From: Bigelowiella natans CCMP2755
Taxonomy: Eukaryota; Cercozoa; Chlorarachniophyceae
Reading direction: 5' to 3'
Length of the DNA stretch: 55,211 nt
Assembly (NCBI GenBank): GCA_000320545.1
Contig: ADNK01002201.1
Span: 1 to 55,211 of the forward strand
The notes beneath the pieces are model-generated. The model did no database searches. It was given only the letters and a program-made list of their open reading frames with translations, and had not been told where the DNA came from. Positions within the stretch are counted from its first letter, which is position 1. Every line of letters starts with the position of its first letter. Below, in pieces: positions 12,024 to 27,297 of this stretch. The translations under genes and the position numbers were made by a program.

Positions 12024-12792
12024 TCATTCAGTGCTTGGTTGCACCTTTCTCGCCTCCATGCACAACATGCAGCATTTCTTCGCAGGATTTGATGACCGGG
12101 GCCGTTCCTCAGTGATTGTGCTCAGGGAGTCGGCCTGTGGGCAGAATTAGTGCGGGTTGAAATAAAGTGAAGTAAAATTTAAAAAATGGGAACACAAATA
12201 TAGCAGCAGCTAAAAGAAAACTTGCCTCGCAATCACTTCTAAGCATAGGTGGAGAATTCCTGTAGGTCTTGCGACAGTGAACATCCCCCCCTCCCCCCCC
12301 CCCCTTCCCCCTCCAAACTTCTAATTTTTTGTTTCTAGTCTCTTCTGTCACTACTACCGGGAAGATTCCCTGCTGCACCATGCTCGCGGTTTGTTGGTAA
12401 CCCTTCTCCTCGACCTATAAAGAAAAACTCTTGCTTACTAGCGTGAAGTCGAAGTAAATAGACTCAAAAGGAACAAACTAGCTTTTGACGCAGAGGGTGC
12501 TGCCAATCCCCCCCCCCCCCCACTTCTACTCCCTCTCGCTTCTGTTTTCCTGCAGTTGAAAGCAAGCAAAAGTGACCGTTTGGCCCCATCCGAGGTTGAA
12601 GGTAATATTGCAAGGAGGATCCTTTGCCGCGCTATCCTTCCTCCCTGTGGGGAATATATCATATATTGCATACGTGCCAACACAGTCAACGAGCACGCAC
12701 GACCGCAATGAACAAGCATGATTATCTTGGTTTTGTGACTTTTAGGCGCGCACATATGCACACGCTAATGCATGTATTTATATTCTATATGC

Positions 12793-12829
<37 letters not shown>

Positions 12830-12839
12830 TCAATTATAA

Positions 12840-12882
<43 letters not shown>

Positions 12883-13062
12883 AGGGAAGGGGGCGGGGGG
12901 GGAGAAGAATAACTGATATTATTGCGGTACCGGTAAGTGCATTAGCAAATTGGCTGACCATGAGCACCCCCGCTGCCAAGCACGGGCACACCTGTAGGAA
13001 GGAAGGCAAATGGGGTCGGAGCAGAAGAAACAGCGTGCATTAGTATATATGCACACACACAC

Positions 13063-13111
<49 letters not shown>

Positions 13112-13436
13112 TGGAGGGGGGCAGGCACATAGTTTTCGATTGTACACACCCTCTCAATTCCTTAAATACGCGCTACACTTCATGCTAGCGACAAGGCTGA
13201 GTGAACCAAATAGCTTCGCTTATTACCCACGAGCCCACAAAGCGTGTCGCAATGTGCTTCGGATGCGGAATAAACTGCACTTCCTTCAGCTTAGTGATCC
13301 GGCCAGGGAGTAGGCGTTCCACAACAGCATGCCTTTTGATGGATAGAGTAGCAGGAGCGGAAGGGAGATAGAGGCTGTGAGCTATAGAAATTCTTGTAAA
13401 TAACTACGTGTCTTCTTTCGGAGGCTTGCATATTAT

Positions 13437-13491
<55 letters not shown>

Positions 13492-14582
13492 CATATATAC
13501 ATATTATATTTAAATACTAATATTTTTTTGAATATCTCTTCGTGATTCTTCAACATGAAAATGCTATCATGCGACACCGTGGAACATCACGAATCAATGC
13601 AAACCAACAGCAGTCTTTCAAATATCGCAAAAACAACATCAGAGCTCCGAGGAATTTGTCAAGACTATCAAGGTCGGTCTCCGAGCAGCCCTCCATCTAA
13701 AACCATTCAGGGCCATACAGAATGGGGGAGGGGGAAACAGCCAATTCTCATACGGTACTCTTTGCACGCGGGGAGCTCAAACGATGCGAATGAAACAAAA
13801 GCCCAAACACGTACCCAACATATGATTGGCACACAGCGAGAGACTGGGAGGAGGGGGGGGGGGCAGGGAAAAGAGTTGGAGAGATCCATTTCACCTTCTT
13901 AAAGCATTGATCGACAAGTAGAGAGACGCTTGGCCCGTCCATGCAGAACTTCCTTTTGTCGGCTTTCAGAAACTAAATGATGACGAGAGGATGCAAGGAA
14001 AGCGGAGGAGGAGGAGGAGGGGGGGGAGGAAGAGGGAGTGGATGGAAGGAAGCTTAAAATCTTATTATTATCATTACTATTATCATTAAGAGTAATCAAA
14101 TGTGGCGCAACGCCCATTGGTTCAGATGATGTTGTTGTTGTCTATCTCGGAGGACTAACGACTAGGAAAGCAGATACAGCAGCAGCAGCACTTCCTTACT
14201 TGCAACCCACACTATTTGCATTATTACTTCTACCTCGGTCATGCACTTTGCGTCGTAAGATTTGTGCTTGTTTTTCTCAGCGAAGGCCTTCAATCGCTAC
14301 CAAAACCACAAGCGTTTTACAAGTTACAATACACTTAACACACACCATCTCCAATTTCGGGGCTGCGGCGTACGTTTCGCCATCGTTAGCCTCCCCATTC
14401 GTATCAGAAAACACATTCAAAATATAGAATCCCCCCTCTCTGCCGTTGTTGGAAGGGCGCACCTCCTTGATATATTTGAGGTCGCCTCCGAGACCGAAGT
14501 GAGTGCTAAATTGGGCAGAAACCCAATCACTCTCCGTCTTTGCTTCTGCACACCAAGCGCACAAATTTGCCGGATTACCTTG

Positions 14583-14621
<39 letters not shown>

Positions 14622-15780
14622 GGTGGTGATTATATAAGGTTGTCGAGAAGAAGGGGATAAGGAAAGGGTGAGGAAACGACTGCATACGATCACGCAACGT
14701 TAGGGTCACTCTTGTGGCGATGAAGATGATTGGAGGAGATAAAAGGGTTTCTTACTACATTCTCCACCCACCCACCCACCCACTTACTCACTGGTGGTGG
14801 TGGTGGTGGTGGTGACGATACCGTTATAGTACTCCACATTGAACATCCAATCGTAACTCTGGCCAGCTATATAGGGAATCCTCAACTTTCACCACCGTAA
14901 AAGGATCATAGAAGGGGGGGGGGGGGGGGGGGGGGAAAGGATGCAAGAAGATTTGAGAATCAAGGTTTTGAGAATTTATTAAGAAATTGTGGGAGAGTTG
15001 CAACTACCTCCTTGGCCAATGAGCACACGCAGAAGTCCCACATTGGTCCTAGATCAATTCCGTTGAATATTACATCGCACTTCCTGGCAATTTCTACAAC
15101 CTACGACGACGACGGCGTTGGAGATGGGGTTATTATCAAGACGACACAAGGCAAAGTAGTGTCGACGTTGCATGACCCGTAACGCAGGCCTTATCGGCAT
15201 TATTTGCTATAATAATAATAATGGGTTCAAAAGGCGATGGTAATGTTGCGGTAGCAACGTTTTTTGTTCTTTGAAAAGAACAGTTGATATGGTTTTTCAT
15301 CTCATCTTTAGACACATTGGTGTTCCCTTCTTCACCTTGTCCCAGTTAGCGAGGGCATCGATGTGGACGGTCTCAATCTGCGATCTGATATTATGCGCCT
15401 TGATGTTCCTTGCTGCTGCATCTACCTAAGAAGAAGAATAAGAATAAGAATAAGAAGAATAAGAAGAATAAGAAGTAGTAATAGAAGACGAACTAGCTAA
15501 ACCAACATTGACCGACAATACAGTAGACATGAGCTCGCTCCCTCGCATACCTTCCTCTTTCCTACGTCTTCGATGGATCCCAAGCATTGTCTGTAACCCA
15601 TTCATAGATTGCGAAGAACACCCCAAGACGATAAGACAAAGAGAAATACTGAAAACGTCACACTTTTCAATAGGTTACTACCGTGTGAGATTCGAAGCGT
15701 CATAGGTGTCACAATCGAGCATGATGATCTTGTCCACCCCTAGCCTTGCGAGAGTGAGAGCCACATCCTGGCCAATTCCA

Positions 15781-15816
<36 letters not shown>

Positions 15817-16383
15817 AGCATTTTCCGACCCAAGACAACGAGAAACCGGATTTCAGTTATGTGGAACACCGCTGTACAAATCCCTCTTCCCTCCCCTCAA
15901 CGCCATCATCGCTGTGTCGTAAGTTGCTCTCGTCGCTAACACAATCACCCGTTCCTAGCACGAAGCATGTCTGGCTCTCAATCAGCCCTTGGTTGAATCC
16001 AACGATGACCTAATTAGGGGGATGGGAATGGGAATTCCCAATAATTCATGATTATTCTGCAAATTATTCGCAAGGCGGATGTTCGAGCACACTACCCGTT
16101 GGCGATCGAAGACGTCTCCTTCAACCTCTGCAGGCGGAGGCTTCACCCTATTCTCGCGGGAGTTGCCAGCTTTATACTCAGCAGAATCTTTAGGCCATCT
16201 CTCCTCCTTCCTACAAAGCGAAGCAAAGGGGAAGATGTTCATACATCTTGACTCTGGGTGGGGGCGACGGAGTAGAGGGCATCACCGAACATCACGCGGA
16301 TATTTGAAGTGCGTTTTCGTCGCGTCTGTGAGGATTTTGGGCTTTTCGCCAGATTCCTTCAGATCATTCTTAGTGCAGTCCAT
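12024..16383 (-). CDS. ThiF/MoeB/UBA-family E1-like adenylating enzyme
   Basis: E1-like enzymes adenylate the C-terminal glycine of ubiquitin-like or sulfur-carrier proteins. Seventeen exons close exactly to 473 residues: 16286-16383, 16096-16210, 15950-16010, 15682-15781, 15551-15590, 15336-15425, 15008-15100, 14822-14885, 14463-14578, 14346-14390, 13895-13972, 13578-13696, 13227-13332, 12931-12991, 12577-12644, 12358-12414 and 12024-12134. Order: FDRQR entry motif; nucleotide loop LGTGGIGQDVA; acidic site IIMLDCDTYDASNLTRQ; DVGKRK; CDVIFNGIDLGPMWDF; LRIPYIAGQ; a zinc-type pair LCAWC...VCPC with AAGVLMV after the second, as in MoeB/MOCS3/UBA5. Between the two Cys pairs is an unusually long segment of about 160 residues. 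There is no rhodanese domain, and the tail carries CCMLC. The substrate is unknown. A (TA)n and a 22-G run lie in introns. Confidence 0.92.
14914..14935. repeat. G22 homopolymer
   Basis: Twenty-two consecutive G on the plus strand, inside an intron of the E1-like gene; on the coding strand it is a C tract upstream of the exon at 14822-14885. Confidence 0.95.
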
Positions 16384-16776
16384 ATCCTACACAATAATCA
16401 CCTTCAGGGTGCAACTGTCTGGTTGTAGCGGCGCGTGCGTGCATTCGCCTATCGTTCGTGTTCGCTCACCCACCTTAAAAGCTGCTGTGGGAGATTTCGG
16501 TTGTGTGTAGATTAAGCGAACACCTTCATTCCGGCTACGATGTAAAAATACATGCGGTTTTTGTCATGAGACTTGATATTAAGTAAAAATATATATAATA
16601 ATTGGCCTTCATCCGCTCATATCTCGGCAATCACAAGTGTTTCCGAGATCTCCTTTCGATATTAGGATTAGGATTAGGATGACGCACCTACAAAATGCCA
16701 TGCATTTGTTCCTGAAATGGCTTAAGTTACCCTGGAATCTGTTCAGTTTTATGTCGCCCCGCATTCCCCACGTAAC
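16384..16776. promoter_or_regulatory. Divergent spacer: E1-like / PH-domain gene
   Basis: A 393-bp head-to-head spacer. It contains three tandem copies of the hexamer ATTAGG near 16664-16680 and an AT-rich tract around 16575-16595. It lacks the TAGC/CATG palindromic vocabulary of the tail-to-tail spacers. No recognised promoter element. Confidence 0.4.
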
Positions 16777-18828
16777 ATGTTCCTAGCTAAGGGTAAGAAG
16801 ATCTTTCAGAAGGCTGTGGGCAAGAAAAGCTCAGAGCGGAAGAACTGGCAAGACACCGTGAACGGCAGTGGAGCATTCACCGCCGAGGAGCTTGGTTTGG
16901 ACGAGAACAAACTGGTATACGAGGGCCAACTTCGCAAGCTGTCTGACGGGATTGGCGGAACAGGTTCAGATTTTTAAATTTTTGTACATGACAAAAGAAT
17001 GGAAGTATTTGCTTAAATTTCTTTCGTTTGAAATTTAGGCTTAGGTCGGAAGTTTTCTGTGAGATGGGCAAAGTAAGTACAACTATCACGTCTAACTTCT
17101 CAGCATTATGATTATTTCAATCTTGGCATATCACCGTCCTCTTCTAATACAATGCGTTAACAAACTGGCAGACTCTATAATCTACCCAAACAGCACGGAC
17201 ATGGTGCCGCGCTTATCTACTACGAGCACAGCCACTTTCGAAAGGGTGCCTGTGTTCGCAAGTTGATTCATATGATTCGAGAACAAACGACGGTAACACA
17301 CAAACTTTTTCATATCAGTAAAGTAGAAATGGTAGCTGAATGGCGAATTAACATTAGATTGAGCTCGACTCGGGGAAATTCACCGGGAAGCACAAGAAAT
17401 TTGCCCGCGGGATAATATTTCCTATCGAGCTCCGAGGCTGTAGGGGAGGCGGCTGCAATTTCCTGTCAGTAAATATTTTTCCCTGAGGAATCAAACTTGA
17501 ACTGTACCGTAGATACCGTAGTCTAAACAATTTGTTCTCCGGCTAATCTTAGTCTAGGCTTCAAAAGCCAGCAAGAAGGCGAGGAGTGGGTGAAGCACCT
17601 GCAAAAGGTCGTGGAAAAAGGCTCGCCAGAAGCTATATCGAACCCACCGGTACTTGCTCCTGAGCCAGCAGCTGTTGTGCAGCCCGTTGTCTCCCAGCCA
17701 GTTATCTCCCAGCCAGTAGTTACTGAAACTGCACCTACAACGGTTCCGGCAAGTGCACAAGCGGAGTCAAATTCGACTTCACAGCCTATGGTCCTTCATC
17801 CAGAGATACAACCGGTTTCCCCACAGGCTACTACGGTTGATCAGAAAGCATACCCTGCCCAACCCCAAGCGCAGAATTATGGACAAGTGGCTCCTGCACC
17901 GGTGAGCCTTACTCCCTTCTACCCCACAGTGCTTCACTTCACGATTGAACATATATTCCAGGTTTTTGCCTCTGCTCCCGTACCGGCACCTGCCGTATCA
18001 CCTGTTACAGTAGCTGTGCCCCAACCCACTTTGATGCCGTTGAACGAGGTTCAGCAGGCAACGAATCAAGCGAATATCACTAGGACTGCTTACGAAGAGG
18101 CAAAGGGCCAAGTCACATTTACCTGTCAGAAATATAGGCAAGAGAAAAACAAGCTGAATGATATGAGGAGGAGGCGGCGAGGAAATGCACCAATACGTAG
18201 AGCTGGAGCAGCTGGCTTTGCGAATATGGTAGGAGGGTCAACTCTCCTCCTTACTGGAGACACGGCCAATGAATATCACATTCGAGAGCAGGAAAAAGCT
18301 GTCGATAATGCTAAGTATGAATGGGATGCCGCCAAAGACAAGGAGAGACAGCTTCGTTTTTCCTATAATGAGGCTAAGGCTAACCTTCGGAAAGCTGAAT
18401 CAAAGGCACGTCGAGAACAAATGAGTGCGGAGCGAAATGCGAGACGGGCAGGAATGTCTGCGCAGCAACCAAAGAACCCAAACCAAGCCTACCAACAGCA
18501 ACAACAACCTGTCTACCAACAACAGTCAATCCAACCCGTTTATCAACAACAGCAGCCACAACAACCGGTCTACCAACAACAACAGCCACAACAACCGGTC
18601 TACCAACAACAACAGCCACAACAACCGGTCTACCAACAACAACCGGTCTACCAACAACAACCGCCACAACAACCGGTCTACCAACAACAACCGCCACAAC
18701 AACCGGTCTACCAACAACAACCGCAACAACCGGTCTACCAACAACAGCCCGTTTACCAACAACAACCTCAACAACCGGTCTATCTACAACCACAACAGCC
18801 CGTATACCAACCTAACAATCAACAGTAA
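16777..18828 (+). CDS. PH-domain protein with coiled coil and Gln/Pro/Tyr repeat tail
   Basis: Six exons (16777-16963, 17039-17072, 17172-17292, 17364-17439, 17558-17901, 17962-18828) close exactly to 542 residues. Residues about 46-160 read as a pleckstrin-homology domain: LVYEGQLRKL, then GLGRKFSVRWAK, ALIYYEHSHF, GKHKKFARGIIFPIEL, and the C-terminal helix QEGEEWVKHLQKVV with its conserved Trp. PH domains bind phosphoinositides or proteins at membranes. A Pro/Val/Gln/Ala-rich linker follows, then a charged helical region (AYEEAKGQ to ESKARREQ) likely to form a coiled coil, broken by an Arg run and a small hydrophobic patch. The last 110 residues are tandem YQQQ-P-QQPV repeats, a low-complexity tail of prion-like composition. 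The 60-nt intron 17902-17961 is a multiple of three and stop-free, so it could be read through; it is called an intron because of clean GT..AG ends and its unlike, hydrophobic translation. Confidence 0.88.
18480..18815 (+). repeat. Coding minisatellite, CAACAACCGGTCTAC-type units
   Basis: Imperfect tandem units encoding YQQQ(Q)P(Q)QPV, with unit length varying between about 18 and 36 nt. It forms the C-terminal tail of the PH-domain protein. Near-identical codon use among the central units suggests recent expansion. Confidence 0.85.
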
Positions 18829-19694
18829 CTATGGCTTGACAGTGACTAGTGCATAGACCGTTACGACTATGGACAAATGCTGTGCAGTGTGTGCCAATGC
18901 ACAGAGGGGTTAAATTGTCTAATGATGTCTAATGTACCTTAGGTAGTCGAACACGTGCACAGTAGATACAACGTTTATAGCATGAACATTCTGTACATCT
19001 AGTACATGACAACGTTTTTATCACATGTTCTGTGCGTGATATGCCTATCTAGCTATGTGCATTATAAAATTGCGTCACATCCCATGCATCATCCACTTTG
19101 CTGCGACGATGTGCATGCGTTGTCTGCTGCAATTTCCCCAATGAACATGGCCAGTGGCAACTACATGTATCATGTTTCTGTGTCTATCGATCATGGCGTG
19201 GTGCGCAGTCTCGAGAGCAACGGTCCCGCTTCTTCACAGCGTTACAGGCTGCATAGTGCGTGTATGTACATCAGTCACGATGGGTAGTCGTCGTTCATGA
19301 GCTATGATACAGACGATTTCGTAATTTCGTTCATTTTTAAAGCTATGCCATGAGCGAGAAGGTGCACGCTATGTTGTTCTGTGATTAGCTATACATGATT
19401 CGACGGCGGTAAGCACCAAATGAAAGACTTGCTCGCTCAAGTTTCGTTGTTGCTGAATAGTGCCACTCGGACCGCCGGTTGAAGAACATGAATGCAATCA
19501 AGATCTCTCTTGATGATTCTTTCTATATTGACTCGTCGTATTGCATTCTAGCAAATGGCATACAATGTGAGCGTATACGATGTCACGGTGGTGTGTCGAT
19601 GTAAATTAATGTAGCATGAGGTGAGTATGATGAACACAAATGCTGGAATATTATAAGGGTCACCGTGTAATGATTCATATTCGATGCAGCAGGG
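18829..19694. other. Tail-to-tail spacer, PH gene / ankyrin gene
   Basis: About 870 bp between two gene ends, again rich in CATG, GTGCATG, TAGCTATG and related words (for example near 18955-19150 and 19320-19410). No gene is supported. Confidence 0.5.
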
Positions 19695-20167
19695 TCAATA
19701 TTCATTTACCTTCACGGGAGAATATTGCATGTCCGAGCCAAAATCAATCCCAAATTTTAGATGATACTGCACAAGGTAATGCATTGTTTCTGCCTGCTTA
19801 TTCAGCACAGCACACACAAGGGGGGTTGTGCTCCATTTATTCACATGCTTGACATTTGCTTGGCATTCTTCGATGAGGTAGCTGACGACATCAGTGTGGC
19901 CGTTCCAAGATGCCCACGAGAGAGGTGTGTCCTTGTCTGCATTCATGAACTCAATTTCCGCATCGCACACTTCGACTAGCCATCTAACAATCTAATTAAA
20001 AGAAAACAGTCACGTGCACGTGCGCACGCACGCAAATAAAGCACATCTGACACTTCCAGAAAGACGGATGTACGTCAGGCGGTCGAGCGACGAAAACGGT
20101 GATTGCATCACACCTCAAGCTGTCCCTCCTTTGCCGCTACAAGAAGCTGACGTGCTCTGGACCCCAT
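19695..20167 (-). CDS. Small ankyrin-repeat protein
   Basis: Two exons (20114-20167 and 19695-19991) encode 116 residues starting MGSRARQLLVAAKEGQLE. The body is about three ankyrin repeats with the usual helix-turn-helix signatures: QLLVAAKEGQLEIVRWLVEV, DTPLSWASWNGHTDVVSYLI and TTPLVCAVLNKQAETMHYLV. It is probably a protein-protein binding module. Gly2 could be myristoylated, but this is only a possibility. The C-terminus is uncertain: a GT donor just before the end of the frame (about 19705) could lead to a further exon. It shares a 365-bp divergent spacer with the bestrophin gene. Its repeats are not close copies of those in the kinase fusion at 39 kb. Confidence 0.75.
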
Positions 20168-20532
20168 AGCCCCACCTCGTTTTCGATCCCTATTGATTGG
20201 TTTCCGGATGGCTTTTTCCGAGCAAGTTGATTCCCCAACCCTTTCTCCGTCTGCTGCCATTCTGCGAGCACGAAGGAGCTCTGTTTTGAAGGGAGAAATG
20301 AGGTCCGTTTTACCCCGTGCGACAAGCTGTTGCTAAGCTTTTGCATTCCGTTTTCCCCTGTGCAACATAAAAGCGACAAGTTTCTCAGTTGCCCTTATAA
20401 TGAATGTAATATTTGTTTTTAATACTTTTTCCCCCCTGAATTACCTTGTCGCGATAAGAAAATACCCGGGAAATTGGAGGCGAGAAAAGTATCTTCCGGG
20501 TCAAACACCCTCATCTTTCGACCTGGGCCGTC
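20168..20532. promoter_or_regulatory. Divergent spacer: ankyrin / bestrophin
   Basis: 365 bp head-to-head. Apart from an AT-rich stretch near 20400-20440 I see no recognisable element. Palindromic TAGC words are absent. Confidence 0.35.
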
Positions 20533-24338
<3,806 letters not shown>

Positions 24339-25109
24339 TGACCTACTTGCCTGCCTACAGTATCTAGAACATTGAATTTCTAAATTTGTACGTGTGATCA
24401 TCTACTCGTTGTGAGCAGCATATATGCTATGCACTGTGTATAAATGCTAGAATGCACACTTTGCATCTTGCTATGCGTCACAGCGCTGCTGACGCATGCG
24501 TGTGCAGCATGCATGAGCTGTTGTTTTTCAAATGAGTACTTAGTGCGTGTCTAATAATTGCTGAGCCACAGCAGCGCGCTAGAGCGGTCCAATTAATATA
24601 GACACGCACGCACGCATGTGAGATAGCACACGTTCCCTTTACGTGTCAATTGCGATATGCAGGCATTGTCGTATAATTGGCTCGCCCATCCGATTTTGCC
24701 GCTATAGGCGATAGCGGTACTATGTAGCAGCTACAAGATCGATTGTGCATGTAATAGCAGTCACAGCTAGATAGCATTTGTGCTATAGCTTATTAGCTAT
24801 GTGTATGTGCTACGCGTTTGCAGGTACGAAATTGCCTCATATGTAATACGGAATAGCCTCAAATGTGATCTAGCTAGCAAATGATTCCAGCATTCGCCAT
24901 GTTGAGAAGCAAAATGAACCAGAACGCATGTACACATACACATACACATCTCCGCAGCCGCGTGAAAAACAAGCGTGCCACACTGCCAGAAGGGTGCGGT
25001 CGATCGCATCGAAAACTTGTCCCCGCAGCAGCAGCAGCCTTAGGAAGCTTGTTGCGCTGCTATCTATGGCCTGAGGCTTTCAGAACACAGTTGAGATTCA
25101 ATTATTAGC
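24339..25109. other. Tail-to-tail spacer, bestrophin / cysteine protease
   Basis: From about 24400 to 24880 it carries many TATAGC, GCTAGC, GCATGC and ACGCACGCATG words, then turns ordinary toward the protease stop codon. No gene is supported. Confidence 0.5.
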
Positions 25110-25437
25110 CTAGACGCCTTTCAGCTTGGCAAGGGTTGCCTCATCTGCTAGACCGCAAGTGTTCTCCGTCATCTCGAGGTGGATGTAGCCTTCGATTCCC
25201 CATGAAGTCGCCCATGAGTTACGCACGATCCAGTATGGTGTTGGTGCGCTCGCGTTGAACCTGGAATTATAAGTGGTGCAGGAGGGGGGAGGGGTTAGAG
25301 GGGAGAGATTGGTGACGAGAAATGAGATGAAGATGCGACGAAGGAGTAAAACGAGAGCGACTGCCTGCGGCGGCACTGCACAAATCAGCAAATCAACACC
25401 CACTACTCCTTCACGTGCTCTCTTGTCATGACGTGTT

Positions 25438-25484
<47 letters not shown>

Positions 25485-26798
25485 CATACCCGACAAGCTG
25501 CACGCAGTGGTCAAGATCATCGTAGCCAAACGCGCCACAGGCTTTGGATGTGAGGACACCCGGGCCCGTGTAGCTGTCCCACACGCCGGCGTTGACGCAG
25601 ATGGAAACGGGACCTTCTCCACCAGCGACGCCGCGAGCTTGGTGAGGTTCTGCTTGTTGCACGACTCGTAGCAAGGATCTGTCGCGTATTCAAAGCCGGT
25701 CACTTGTCCGTATGGGCCGATGAAGGTCTCCTCAGTCGCAAGCTCCGTCAAGTTCTTGTCGCATGCTTTCGTGCACGCCTTATCAGTGCAGGAGTTGAGA
25801 GGCGTCATTCCTTGCAGATACGGCCAGTACCAGGCGCTTGAGAGGCCTACAACTCCGGAGAGGTATTTGAATGCCGTCACCGTGTCGCCGCCACCGCATC
25901 CGTCCACGCTTTCTACGCAACTTGCGACCTGCTGAGGGGAGAACAATTGAGGCCGACCTCCGGCCATGATGTATCCTGATTCCACCGTCTCAATCGTACT
26001 GAAGGCCCAGCAGCTCCCTTGGGGCGGAGATAGCAAGAAAGCATATGTGAGAGACTTCTGTGAAGCATTTGATTATCATGCATGTGTGCTAGATACTACC
26101 AAGTATTCAGTGATCGATAGCTATGTAATTTACCACACTGTCCTTGGTTCTTAACAGGTGTCACAGGAATAGGGTCCTCAATACGCCAGTCCTTGGAATC
26201 GGGAAGAGATGATAGTTCTGGAGAGTGAGTCTGTGCACCCTTGGAATCTTTGTCGCCGTAGCCTTTCCTTCCGCGTTGAAACCTTCGAGGGTTGTTATGT
26301 GACAGATTTAGAATTCTCGTTGTTGTCTGTGATTGCCAACAGTAGCAGCAGCATCATTATCAACCACCTCTCTGCTTGTGTGCGGTCTGCCATTGCGTTG
26401 ATCCCGAACGCCTTCTGCCCATTGAGCTCTAGATGTTGTGCAATGTCCGTTAACGAAAACCATCTGCACGTTGGGTATGGGCGTACCGTTCAACTCCTGG
26501 ATGCGCTCAAAGCTCTTGGTGAACACGCCAAAGCGGAAATTTTCTTCTTCTGCGTTTGCATAGCCTAAAGGACGGAACTTTGCCTTAAAGGCCTCGAATT
26601 CCTCCTTCACAGCTTTGAGAGAGAAGGCCTAGATTAAGATCCCGTCAGGATTAAGGCAGTTCCAACAGAACCCGCACAAGATTCGACTAAATTTGAGCTC
26701 ATACATAAGTACATGAACGCGCAAGCCCGTGCAAAATGCAACTAAGGAGCAAGATTTACCGAGGCGAGGGGGAGGAGTAGGAGGAGGAGGGGACTCAT
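25110..26798 (-). CDS. Secreted papain-family (C1A) cysteine protease, apparent frameshift
   Basis: Six exons: 26760-26798, 26487-26628, 26368-26428, 26134-26282, 25490-26017 and 25110-25260. The first is a signal peptide (MSPLLLLLLPLAS). An I29 propeptide follows (EEFEAFKAKF, FRFGVFTKSFERIQELN, FGINAMADRTQAER). The mature enzyme begins near LPDSKDWR and has VKNQGQCGSCWAFS with the catalytic Cys, DDLDHCVQLVG with the catalytic His, and YWIVRNSWATSWGIEGYI with the catalytic Asn; Ala replaces the usual Gly in NSWG. It probably acts in a lysosome, food vacuole or outside the cell. Exon 25490-26017 is 528 nt where 529 would keep phase: the frame before about 25611 reads SLVEKV, and one base shifted it reads the expected EGPVSICVNAG. 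With one base restored the protein would have about 356 residues. This may be a G-run sequencing error or a young pseudogene. Divergent from the secreted hydrolase. Confidence 0.9.
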
Positions 26799-27297
26799 GT
26801 CGACTGTATCTTATGGCGTCTACGCAAAATAAAACAATGGGATTTTGTAGTTACGGCATGCATAATAATGTTTTTCTTGAATAAAATGCCCTCGAATGCC
26901 GCCGACTGTGCAAGTTATTCCGACCGAAATAAGAGATATCTTCCGACATGAGGAGCGCATTCCAACTGGAAACCCATGTCCTTCCACCAGCGCGTCTTCC
27001 CATCCCGCTGGCTGATTCATGTCGTATCAGGAAAATCAAAAAAGTATTGAAATTTATCCGAGCGGCTTCGGATTTTGATGTCGCAAGGAGAAAATACAAC
27101 ATTGCTTTTTATGACTTTTTGAAGCATTTACGTGCTCGGAATGGACCATGGCGTCTCCGTCTCCGTCTCCGTCCTCGTCCTCAACGTCAGTTGTGCACAT
27201 TTCTATCCGCCTTTGGCGACTTTGTGTCACCTAACGAATTCAAATTTTCCGCAGAGTAAGGGAGGCTGCCTTGAATCGTAGATCGAGGGCGGTTGTC
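26799..27297. promoter_or_regulatory. Divergent spacer: protease / hydrolase
   Basis: 499 bp between two secreted-enzyme genes. The + strand from 26948 is open without being convincing as a gene, including a CGTCTC repeat near 27150-27180. A shared promoter is inferred only from the arrangement. Confidence 0.35.
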
